Source of the DNA: Bacteroidales bacterium
Lineage (GTDB): Bacteria > Bacteroidota > Bacteroidia > Bacteroidales > Tenuifilaceae
Length of the DNA: 37,733 nt
NCBI GenBank assembly: GCA_028680705.1
Contig: JAQUJY010000020.1
Location: forward strand, 1 to 37,733
Reading direction: 5' to 3'
Shown one piece after another: positions 1 to 6,457 of the stretch (position 1 is its first letter; the number at the start of each line of letters is the position of its first letter). Below the pieces are notes generated by a model. It did not search any database and was not told where the DNA came from. It saw nothing but the letters and a program-made list of their open reading frames with translations. The position numbers and the translations under genes are program-made.

Positions 1-110
1 GTAAGGTTAGAGTTCATCCCTTGTCCACCACCTTTGCCTTGTTGAGCAAATGTGGAATACCCTGCCAATACAATAAGGAGTAATGCCGTAAATAGTGATT
101 TGAGTTTCAT
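1..110 (-). CDS. Secreted protein of unknown function, N-terminal fragment
   Basis: Only the first 36 codons are inside the window; the gene runs off the left edge. The start is an ATG whose complement ends at 110. The translation begins MKLKSLFTALLLIVLAG and reaches a cleavage-like STFAQQ, a standard Bacteroidota signal peptide with a short lysine-bearing n-region and Gln just after the likely cleavage site. What remains of the mature part is Gly/Gln rich (GKGGGQGM). That is too little to place it in a family. It is divergent from the Crp/Fnr gene at 427. Confidence 0.6.
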   Translation of the reverse strand, partial: MKLKSLFTALLLIVLAGYSTFAQQGKGGGQGMNSNL

Positions 111-426
111 AAATGTTTATGGTAATTTCTGTTTAATGAATTTGATTTTGCAATAAGTGATAATATGACCCGCCATAGTGCTAAAACTTGCGGTTAGGTC
201 AAAATTATTTTTGGATAATTTTTAACCAATACCATTATCCCTTCTGTTCAAAGCCTTAACAGTAACAAAATGGATTTTGAATTGTTGTTGAAGTGCTCTT
301 TATAGATTACTCCAATAGGAATGCTCGGAGTTTGGCTGTCGGGGATAAACAATTGAGCTAGATTATTTACCGTTTAGTTGTGCGTCATTTAACCAACGAC
401 CAAACTGTCATCAAATAAAACAGAAA
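111..426. other. Intergenic region between two divergent genes
   Basis: About 316 bases without a supported gene. It must hold the control regions of the secreted-protein gene (minus strand) and of the Crp/Fnr gene (plus strand). A lone TATTTTTG at 206-213 fits the Bacteroidota -7 consensus TAnnTTTG, but its TTG partner at 188-190 is only 15 bases upstream and the next start codon is 200 bases away, so I do not call it a promoter. I see no convincing RNA gene or repeat. Confidence 0.4.
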
Positions 427-1014
427 ATGGAAAATATACTTTTTGACTATCTTGCTAAGTACATATCACTAAATGCTGACGAAAAGAAAGCAATTATAGA
501 CTTAGATATTTTCAAACAATACAAGAAAGGAACACTACTTCTAAAAGAAGGGCAATTTTCAGACAATGGCTATTTTGTAATCAAAGGTTGTATTCGATGT
601 TTTTACATGATAGACGGAATTGAAAAAACAACGGCGTTTTATACCGAGGCGGAATCTCTTGAACCATTATGTAAGATTAACAAGAAACCGTCAGATTATT
701 ATTTGTCTTGTGTAGAAGATTCAATACTGATAGTCGCTAATTCGGAAATGGAGCAAATAATCTTTCGGAAATTTCCAAAATTTGAAACCTTATGCCGTGT
801 GCTTTCCGAGGAACTACTCGCCCAAACCATAACTAATTTTGATGATTTTAAAATGGCTACACCTGAACAACGCTACATACATTTGTGTCGAACAAGACCT
901 GATTTACTTCAAAGGGTTCCGCAATATCAGATAGCAAGTTTTCTTGGAATGACCGCACAATCATTGAGCCGATTGCGAAATAGGTTAGTAGATAAAAGCG
1001 GGAATAAAATGTAA
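427..1014 (+). CDS. Crp/Fnr-family transcriptional regulator
   Basis: 195 residues, a usual length for short Bacteroidota Crp/Fnr-like regulators. Residues about 25-115 look like the cyclic-nucleotide-binding beta-roll: a KKGTLLLKEGQ segment at its start, then SDNGYFVIKGCIRCFY. Residues about 160-190 form a C-terminal helix-turn-helix with the typical QYQIASFLGMTAQSLSRLR recognition region. There is no cysteine set typical of an Fnr iron-sulfur sensor, so the effector is unknown; in many members of this Bacteroidota subgroup the nucleotide pocket is degenerate. The next gene is 106 bases downstream on the same strand and could be a target or a co-transferred partner (inference). Family assignment is confident, the regulon is not. 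Confidence 0.85.
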   Translation: MENILFDYLAKYISLNADEKKAIIDLDIFKQYKKGTLLLKEGQFSDNGYFVIKGCIRCFYMIDGIEKTTAFYTEAESLEPLCKINKKPSDYYLSCVEDSILIVANSEMEQIIFRKFPKFETLCRVLSEELLAQTITNFDDFKMATPEQRYIHLCRTRPDLLQRVPQYQIASFLGMTAQSLSRLRNRLVDKSGNKM

Positions 1015-1081
1015 ATAAGTATATTTTTTCCGAACACATTTTTCTTATCTTAAGTGAACGATTTAAAGCACACTGCCGAAT

Positions 1082-1089
1082 TAACTTTG
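1082..1089 (+). promoter_or_regulatory. Candidate Bacteroidota -7 box (TAACTTTG)
   Basis: TAACTTTG matches TAnnTTTG and lies 31 bases upstream of the start codon at 1121, leaving a leader of about 25 bases. I do not see a clear -33 TTG. The same octamer appears upstream of trmD (5218-5225, minus) and tilS (10751-10758). Confidence 0.35.
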
Positions 1090-1120
1090 CATAACAATTC
1101 ATTATTTAACTCAATATGTT

Positions 1121-1738
1121 ATGCAAAAGCAAGTTTTTCTATTAGCCACAGTTTTCTTCATGATGGCACTCTCCGCTTATGGACAAACCACAAAGCAAGA
1201 CTCCACCTATAAAAAGTGTTTTATAGGAAGCACGTTCTTTATGTTGGGCAATCTCAGTCCAACAAACAAACCAGATTTTGTTCAGTTAAACTTAGGTTAC
1301 AGAATAACGCCCAAAGATGTAGTTTCGATAGAACTCAAAACTTGGAAATACGCTTGGTCTTTAGGAATACCCTATGGAAAATCATTTGAAGCCCCTGAAG
1401 AAGAATTCCCCGGATATATCAGGGAGTACGGAGTGGCTTTGGCATATCAACGTTTTTTGTGGAAGGGGTTATACACTTCTATTCATATCATGAATGCAAA
1501 ACAGGCTTTCTTTGATGATAGTGGTAACAAAATAAAAAATGGGTATCAGATGTTTAATACCTACCGTTTAGGTTACCAATTCAAGTTTTTCAAAAATAGA
1601 TTTTTCATTGAACCTTCTATTGGGTTAACCCATAGACCTATTCAATCCAAAATGCCTGAATCGTTTGCTCAATTAAATGACAAATGGCCAAATTATTTTG
1701 TTGGAGAACCCGGACTTCATTTTGGGTATAATTTTTAA
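1121..1738 (+). CDS. Hypothetical outer-membrane beta-barrel-like protein
   Basis: 205 residues starting with a signal peptide (MQKQVFLLATVFFMMALSAYGQ, kept here as residues 1-20 plus YGQ-type cleavage context). The mature part has alternating hydrophobic/polar strands rich in aromatic residues (for example LNLGYRITPKDVVSIELKT and YRLGYQFKFFKNRFFIEPSI) and ends in the strand LHFGYNF with a C-terminal phenylalanine, which is usual for small outer-membrane barrels. I do not recognise the family and give no function. It follows the Crp/Fnr gene by 106 bases and is convergent with the TPR/nadD operon. A beta-barrel location is an inference from strand pattern only. Confidence 0.6.
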   Translation: MQKQVFLLATVFFMMALSAYGQTTKQDSTYKKCFIGSTFFMLGNLSPTNKPDFVQLNLGYRITPKDVVSIELKTWKYAWSLGIPYGKSFEAPEEEFPGYIREYGVALAYQRFLWKGLYTSIHIMNAKQAFFDDSGNKIKNGYQMFNTYRLGYQFKFFKNRFFIEPSIGLTHRPIQSKMPESFAQLNDKWPNYFVGEPGLHFGYNF

Positions 1739-1789
1739 AAGATATTTTCTATCAGAAATTGAAAACTAACAACAGGCCGGAGGGAAAAA

Positions 1790-1985
1790 CCACGCACAAT
1801 ATTGGCTATAAGTAATACGGGGCTTTAGTGCTTATCAAAAAGTAGTTGTATGAGTCGAGATTCGCAAAGTCTTATTTTGAGTTTTTATCGTTAATTTTTA
1901 AAATAAAACTTTACTATGTGCTAGCGGAAATGCCAGAGCTTAAAATACCCCGTACTACTCATAGCCGAGCGGTTAAGCATAATAA
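1790..1985. repeat. Long imperfect palindromic intergenic element
   Basis: Outer arms at 1804-1822 (GGCTATAAGTAATACGGGG) and 1948-1966 (CCCCGTACTACTCATAGCC) are inverted and match at 17 of 19 positions. A second nested pair lies around GCAAAGTCTTATTTT (about 1864-1878) and AAAATAAAACTTT (about 1899-1911). The whole therefore folds as a long hairpin of about 160 bases. It sits between convergent genes (1738 plus, 2012 minus). It could be a dispersed repeat, a non-autonomous mobile element, or a structured RNA or terminator; the sequence alone does not decide. Confidence 0.55.
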
Positions 1986-2011
1986 TAGACTTTTTATTAA
2001 AAGGAATCTAA

Positions 2012-2290
2012 CTATGGATTATACAAATCAGGATTCCGAAATCCCAAAATATTCTTAATCATCGTCAATGAGACCTTAGCCTGATTGTGCAAAGGGTTAA
2101 TACTTAATGTTTTATTAAAATCACTCATTGCTGGAGTTAACTCTCCATTTTGCCAGCGTGTTTTACCTCTATAGAAATAGGCTTCGGCGTTAAGGGGCTC
2201 ATCCTTGATTACCTTATTAAATTGCTCCTCTGCAGTAGCTAGGTCGCCGGCATATAGCGCTTGCAAACCTTTTCCTAATTTTTCATCCAT
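2012..2290 (-). CDS. Small tetratricopeptide-repeat (TPR) protein
   Basis: 92 residues. I use the ATG at 2288-2290; the codon before it is TTG. Two to two-and-a-half TPR units are visible: KGLQALYAGDLATAEEQFNK followed by the Ala/Tyr-rich helix AYFYRGKTRWQNGELTPAMS and then INPLHNQAK, with the usual G, A and P positions. There is no signal peptide, so it is probably a cytoplasmic adaptor. It starts 4 bases after the nadD stop codon, making it the last gene of the trmD-yicC-gmk-nadD transcription unit. Partner unknown. Confidence 0.75.
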   Translation of the reverse strand: MDEKLGKGLQALYAGDLATAEEQFNKVIKDEPLNAEAYFYRGKTRWQNGELTPAMSDFNKTLSINPLHNQAKVSLTMIKNILGFRNPDLYNP

Positions 2291-2294
2291 CAAC

Positions 2295-2873
2295 TTATGC
2301 TTTATATAATTGATTATCTGTTAAATATTGGTATGCCCGAATGGGCATAAAATAACTTACGTTTTTGCTTTTTAAAATAGAGCTGCGTAGAAATGTCGAG
2401 CTAATCTCCATAATTGGCGCATCGATTATCTCCACATTATATTTTCTGCTTATTTCATTTACATTCGACCCAAGTCGCGGGTAAACCATAATGCGATAGT
2501 CATTGAGTAGGGTTTCAAAATCTTTCCATCTATGGATAGATTCCATCGAGTCGGCGCCCATTAGCACAGCAAATTCTCGCATTGGGTATTGCTCGTTTAA
2601 TGCTTTTAGCGTATCGATAGTGTAGGAGGGACGTGGCATATTCATTTCAATATCGCAAAGCGATATTTTAGGCTTAAAGTCCTCTATGGCGAGCCTTGTC
2701 ATTTCTAGGCGATGCTTATCGGGGGCGAGTAGATGTCTCTTTTTTAGCGGGTTTTGGGGGCTAACCACAAACCAAATCTCATCTAAGTCGGTAAATTCTA
2801 GCATATACCCAGCAATGGCAATATGGCCGTTGTGAACTGGGTTAAATGAGCCAAAAAAGAGACCTGTTTTCAT
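2295..2873 (-). CDS. nadD: Nicotinate-nucleotide adenylyltransferase
   Basis: 192 residues, normal for NadD. It transfers AMP from ATP to nicotinate mononucleotide to make deamido-NAD in NAD synthesis (cytoplasm). The nucleotidyltransferase signature GSFNPVHNGH is at residues 8-17, and the C-terminal ISSTFLRSSI matches the family ISSTxIR motif that binds the ATP phosphates. WFVVSPQNPLKK is the usual substrate-loop region. It lies 29 bases downstream of gmk and 4 bases upstream of the TPR gene, so it is very likely co-transcribed with both. High confidence. Confidence 0.96.
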   Translation of the reverse strand: MKTGLFFGSFNPVHNGHIAIAGYMLEFTDLDEIWFVVSPQNPLKKRHLLAPDKHRLEMTRLAIEDFKPKISLCDIEMNMPRPSYTIDTLKALNEQYPMREFAVLMGADSMESIHRWKDFETLLNDYRIMVYPRLGSNVNEISRKYNVEIIDAPIMEISSTFLRSSILKSKNVSYFMPIRAYQYLTDNQLYKA

Positions 2874-2902
2874 TGATAGGGAATAGTTTAGAATGGGTTA
2901 AG

Positions 2903-3475
2903 CTATTTTGAAATAAAATCACTTACAGCTTTTTCTGCCTCAGCAATAGCGTAGCTAAGTCTGTTGTTTGTATTTATAATTACCTTATCAAATTTTTTGG
3001 CGTAAGCCATTTCTTCCTTGGCTTTGCCTATTCGGACTGCTAGGCTGTCGGGTGTTTCAGTCCCTCTATGCTCAAGTCGTAAGCGAAGTTCCTCAATAGA
3101 GGGCGGCATTACGAATATGGATAATGCTCTATCCCCAAATTGCTTTTTTAGGTTTAGCCCGCCTATCACATCAACATCAAAAACCACATGATTGCCCTTT
3201 TCCCAAATTCGTTCCAACTCTGATTTTAGCGTGCCATAGTATGAACCATTGTAAACCTCTTCCCACTCAACAAACTCGTTTTTCTCAATCTTAGCCCTAA
3301 ATTCCTGGGGCGATAAAAAGTAGTAATCGCGACCATGAACCTCGCCCGGCCGCATGCTTCTACTACAGGCCGAAATCGAGAATTCAAGATTTTTCCATTT
3401 ATCTAAAAGGCTTTTAACTATTGTGGTTTTGCCCGAGCCCGAGGGTGCTGAGAATATTAGTAGTTTACCGTTCAT
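2903..3475 (-). CDS. gmk: Guanylate kinase
   Basis: 190 residues, full length. It phosphorylates GMP to GDP with ATP, in the cytoplasm. The P-loop SAPSGSGKTT is at residues 9-18. The GMP-binding part shows SRSMRPGEVHGRDYYFLS and FVEWEEVYNGSYYGT, the family's Arg/Glu/Tyr contacts. The lid and C-terminal part (LRLRLEHRGTETPD, then RIGKAKEEM) are also normal. It lies 85 bases downstream of yicC and 29 bases upstream of nadD, the usual Bacteroidota order yicC-gmk-nadD. Confidence 0.97.
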   Translation of the reverse strand: MNGKLLIFSAPSGSGKTTIVKSLLDKWKNLEFSISACSRSMRPGEVHGRDYYFLSPQEFRAKIEKNEFVEWEEVYNGSYYGTLKSELERIWEKGNHVVFDVDVIGGLNLKKQFGDRALSIFVMPPSIEELRLRLEHRGTETPDSLAVRIGKAKEEMAYAKKFDKVIINTNNRLSYAIAEAEKAVSDFISK

Positions 3476-3560
3476 GTTTCCTGTTAAATATCAATTAATT
3501 AATTGTTAGTCAGCTGCCTGTGAGCAATCAATAATTTGCTCGTTGGTTTAACCATCACAA

Positions 3561-4442
3561 TTACAGTATATTGAGTAGCTGTTCCTTTACCTTTTCCAGT
3601 TCGTCCTTCATGCACACTACCAATTTTTGCATTTCGGCATGGTTTGCCTTCGAGCCCAGAGTATTAATCTCGCGCCCCATCTCTTGGGTTATAAAACCCA
3701 GCTTACGCCCCACAGGCTCATCCTCTTTTATGGTGTCGATAAAGTATTTGCAATGGTTGGTAAGACGAACCTTCTCCTCATTCACATCAAATTTCTCCAT
3801 ATAATATATGAGTTCTTGCTCATACCGATTTTTATCTATGTTAATGTCCTTACCTAACTTTTCAAGATTTTCGCTAATTCGAGTACGAATAGTCTCCATA
3901 CGTTCCGCTTCAAAAGGTTTAATCTGATTGAGTAAGTCAGAGATAAGGTTCACCCTGCTCACCAAATCGGTCTCTGTTACTTTACCCTCTTGGTACCGAA
4001 AATCGTTGAAGTTATTTAGAGCCATCTCAACACAGCTGTTTAGCGCATCCCATTCTCCATCGCCAACCTCTTGGGCTTGCACATTAAAAATTTCGGGTAA
4101 TCTAAGAATAGTTTGTAGCATTGGTTCGTTTTGCAATGGCATACTAAAATCGTCTGCAATGCTCATTATTTGGTCGAGGTACGATTTAAAGACATCACGG
4201 TTTATTGTTGGTGCAGAATTACTGGCAACCTTTTCAATGTTTATATAACAATCAACCTTTCCTCTTTGTATGCTTTGTGCCAGTTTGTTGCGTATTTCCA
4301 ACTCCTTTTCCTTGTAAGCAAAGGGCATTCGCAGGTTCGATATATCCAGCTGTTTACTGTTGAGTGATTTAATCTCGGCAACTATTTTTATCCCGTTTAT
4401 TTCTACTTCGGCTTTGCCGAAACCGGTCATCGATTTTATCAT
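3561..4442 (-). CDS. yicC: YicC-family endoribonuclease
   Basis: 293 residues, typical for the YicC/YloC family. It opens with IKSMTGFGKAE, the hallmark N-terminal motif, and ends with a conserved acidic segment (TQEMGREINTLGSKANHAEM) of the DUF1732 C-terminal domain. Work on the E. coli and B. subtilis members shows a metal-dependent endoribonuclease that acts on RNA; the in vivo substrate in Bacteroidota is unknown. A coiled, charged middle (about residues 150-230) is usual for the family. It sits between trmD (62 bases upstream) and gmk (85 bases downstream) on the same strand. Confidence 0.92.
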   Translation of the reverse strand: MIKSMTGFGKAEVEINGIKIVAEIKSLNSKQLDISNLRMPFAYKEKELEIRNKLAQSIQRGKVDCYINIEKVASNSAPTINRDVFKSYLDQIMSIADDFSMPLQNEPMLQTILRLPEIFNVQAQEVGDGEWDALNSCVEMALNNFNDFRYQEGKVTETDLVSRVNLISDLLNQIKPFEAERMETIRTRISENLEKLGKDINIDKNRYEQELIYYMEKFDVNEEKVRLTNHCKYFIDTIKEDEPVGRKLGFITQEMGREINTLGSKANHAEMQKLVVCMKDELEKVKEQLLNIL

Positions 4443-4504
4443 TTTTTAAGAGGTATTATAAGGATTTTATCCTATAAATGTTGATATTAATGTTTTTGTA
4501 TCGT

Positions 4505-5197
4505 TCAATCTTTACCGTTTATGCCCTTAAGCAATTCAGGTCTTAATTTTCTGGTACGCTCAATAGCCTGTTCCATTTGCCACTCCTCAATCTTTTTAAA
4601 ATTTCCTGATGTTAGTATTTCAGGCACTTTCCACCCATTAAACTCGGCAGGACGGGTATAAATAGGCGGAGCCAATAGGCCGTCCTGAAATGAATCGGTC
4701 AGCGCCGAGGTTTCATCGGATATTACACCTGGAATAATCCTTACCAGACTATCAATTATAATGGCAGCAGCAAGTTCGCCCCCCGATAGTACATAATCGC
4801 CAATGGAAATTTCTCGAGTAATTAAATGTTCACGCACTCTATGGTCTATGCCCTTGTAGTGGCCGCAAAGGATAATGATATTCTTCTTAATGCTAAGTTC
4901 ATTCGCTACGTTTTGCGTGAGCGTATCGCCATCAGGCGAGGTGTAAATTACCTCATCGTATTCCCGTTCAGCCTTAAGTTTACTGATAATCCTGAAAATT
5001 GGTTCAATTTTCATCACCATTCCAGCATCGGGGCCAAAGGCGTAATCATCAACAGTCCGATGCTTATCGGTTGTGTAATCTCGCAATTGGTGAATATGCA
5101 GTTCAACTAAGCCCTTTTGCTGCGCACGTTTAATTATCGAGTGCCCCAAAGGGCTCTCTAAAATTTCGGGCAGTACCGTAATAACATCAATTCGCAT
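4505..5197 (-). CDS. trmD: tRNA (guanine37-N1)-methyltransferase
   Basis: 230 residues, a normal TrmD length. It methylates G37 next to the anticodon of tRNAs reading CNN and some other codons, using S-adenosylmethionine. The SPOUT trefoil-knot region is clear: [31 protein letters not shown] and IIPGVI, with the catalytic-loop motif [10 protein letters not shown] near residues 54-63 and the C-terminal [14 protein letters not shown]. It appears to be the first gene of the minus-strand operon; a -7 box TAACTTTG lies 20 bases upstream of its start (5218-5225, complement). Confidence 0.97.
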   Translation of the reverse strand: MRIDVITVLPEILESPLGHSIIKRAQQKGLVELHIHQLRDYTTDKHRTVDDYAFGPDAGMVMKIEPIFRIISKLKAEREYDEVIYTSPDGDTLTQNVANELSIKKNIIILCGHYKGIDHRVREHLITREISIGDYVLSGGELAAAIIIDSLVRIIPGVISDETSALTDSFQDGLLAPPIYTRPAEFNGWKVPEILTSGNFKKIEEWQMEQAIERTRKLRPELLKGINGKD

Positions 5198-5217
5198 CTT
5201 AATATATAAATATGGAA

Positions 5218-5225
5218 CAAAGTTA
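5218..5225 (-). promoter_or_regulatory. Candidate -7 box of the trmD operon
   Basis: On the minus strand this reads TAACTTTG, fitting the Bacteroidota TAnnTTTG consensus, with about 20 bases to the trmD start codon. I find no clear -33 TTG at 19-21 bases upstream, so the call rests on the -7 element and its position. Confidence 0.35.
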
Positions 5226-5340
5226 TGAAATGTTAGGGAGTTGTTGGTTATCCACGCCGTTTTTAAAGAGAATCATTGAACATTTTTCGTTTTTGTTGAT
5301 TTAGATTTTAGTTAATATATTTTTTCTTACATTTAAGAAC

Positions 5341-5384
5341 TACTTTAAGTGTAAAGTACTAAGCACCTATGATTAGTCTAATCA
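5341..5384. promoter_or_regulatory. Two adjacent inverted repeats, candidate operator region
   Basis: TACTTTA (5341-5347) and TAAAGTA (5352-5358) form a perfect 7-4-7 inverted repeat. TGATTAGTCTAATCA (5370-5384) is a perfect 7-1-7 inverted repeat, the same geometry as a Fur-family box though not the same bases. Both lie in the 286-base gap between divergent trmD and the phosphatase-like gene, 100-145 bases upstream of the latter. The binding protein is unknown. Confidence 0.4.
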
Positions 5385-5483
5385 CAAACGCGAATGAACA
5401 AAACATGGGTGTTCCGTTTGTATTTTAAAGAGTGTTAGAGTTAAAGTGTAACTTATTTTAATAAATATAAAACTTTTGTACGG

Positions 5484-5909
5484 ATGAAAAGAATATTGGT
5501 CGTTTCGCAGCGTAACTCCTGCCGTTCGCTAATGGCAGAGGGTTGGTTAAAATACTATGGCAGAGGAGCAGCCGAGATTACAAGTGCAGGTGTTGTGCCC
5601 ACTGAACTCGATTTGTATGCCGCCAGTGCTATGTCCGATGCAATTATCGAAATCTCCGACTATAAATCAAAAGGAATTGCTCAAGTTGTGGATCAGGAAT
5701 TTGATTATGTAGTCATATTATCTAGCGATATTGAGCATGTGTTACCCACATTTAAGGGTACACCGCGCGTTTACGAGTATCCTTTCCCTGATGTTAGTTC
5801 AGTTGACCTTGAGGTTGAAGAGAAAAAGCGTGCTTATGCTGATTTACGTGACGAACTTGAAAATTTTTGTTTTGATTTTATCCATCAAAAAATTAAACCA
5901 TTAATGTAG
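5484..5909 (+). CDS. Low-molecular-weight phosphatase/arsenate-reductase-like protein lacking the catalytic Cys
   Basis: 141 residues with the fold signature of LMW protein-tyrosine phosphatases and thioredoxin-type ArsC: N-terminal RILVVSQRNSCRSLMAEGW and, late in the chain, YPFPDVSSVD, corresponding to the general-acid loop. The family P-loop is C-x5-R with the first Cys as nucleophile. Here that position is Ser8 (codon TCG) while the partner Arg14, Asn11, Ser12 and Cys13 are kept. The protein is therefore probably not a normal phosphatase; it may bind an anion or phosphoprotein, or use another chemistry (inference). The start ATG at 5484 is the only sensible one. It is followed after 5 bases by a yjbQ-like gene, suggesting co-transcription. 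Confidence 0.8.
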   Translation: MKRILVVSQRNSCRSLMAEGWLKYYGRGAAEITSAGVVPTELDLYAASAMSDAIIEISDYKSKGIAQVVDQEFDYVVILSSDIEHVLPTFKGTPRVYEYPFPDVSSVDLEVEEKKRAYADLRDELENFCFDFIHQKIKPLM

Positions 5910-5914
5910 ATAAA

Positions 5915-6325
5915 ATGATTCAGCAGGTACTAATAAAGTTGCCCCAGTACGGCAGGGGAATCCATTTAATTACAGATAGGATAGTGGAAGAGTTGCCACC
6001 ATTGCCCCAAGCGGGTATGCTCAATCTATTTATCCAGCATACCTCGGCGGGCTTAACCATTAACGAGAATGCAGACCCATCGGTAAGGGATGATTTGGAT
6101 AAGTTTTTTAACCAAATTGCACCCGAGGGTAAGTCGTATTACACGCATACACAAGAGGGTCCCGATGATATGCCCGCTCATATTAAAGCATCACTTGTTG
6201 GTTTTTCAGTGCAAATACCAATCACCAATGGAAGGCTAAACCTTGGAACGTGGCAGGGGATTTACCTTTGCGAATTTAGAAACATGGGAGGTAACCGAAA
6301 AATACTGGCTACGTTAATAGGATAG
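5915..6325 (+). CDS. YjbQ/UPF0047-family protein
   Basis: 136 residues, full length for the family, which is often named secondary thiamine-phosphate synthase enzyme because some members complement thiE mutants; the true substrate is not settled. The conserved core is complete: FIQHTSAGLTINENADPSV (His/Asn/Asp cluster thought to bind metal or phosphate), EGPDDMPAHIKASL with a second His, and LGTWQGIYLCEFR near the C-terminus. Cytoplasmic, no signal peptide. It begins 5 bases after the phosphatase-like gene, so the two are probably made together. Confidence 0.9.
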   Translation: MIQQVLIKLPQYGRGIHLITDRIVEELPPLPQAGMLNLFIQHTSAGLTINENADPSVRDDLDKFFNQIAPEGKSYYTHTQEGPDDMPAHIKASLVGFSVQIPITNGRLNLGTWQGIYLCEFRNMGGNRKILATLIG

Positions 6326-6357
6326 GTTTCGAAATTTAGCTAAATATTGATATTTGG

Positions 6358-6388
6358 TTGCAATTATTTCATAAAAGTAGTATTTTTG
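6358..6388 (+). promoter_or_regulatory. Candidate promoter of iorAB
   Basis: TTG at 6358-6360 and TATTTTTG at 6381-6388 are separated by 20 bases, a good match to the Bacteroidota -33/-7 pattern. A second TATTTTTG at 6396-6403 could be an alternative -7. The predicted start of transcription leaves a leader of about 60 bases before iorA. Confidence 0.5.
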
Positions 6389-6457
6389 CTTCCAATATTT
6401 TTGTTTATTGAGCAAATACGTGAAAAATTATAAATCAATATAAGGTGAATTAAAATT

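Noticed and set aside
1790..1985. Integron attC site
   Set aside because: The 3' end has GTTAAGC, which fits the R' consensus, but there is no matching RYYYAAC on the 5' side. At about 190 bases it is longer than usual, and no integrase or cassette array is seen.
1846..2058. Open frame of 70 codons on the plus strand
   Set aside because: It runs through the palindromic element, overlaps the TPR gene antisense and has no family features.
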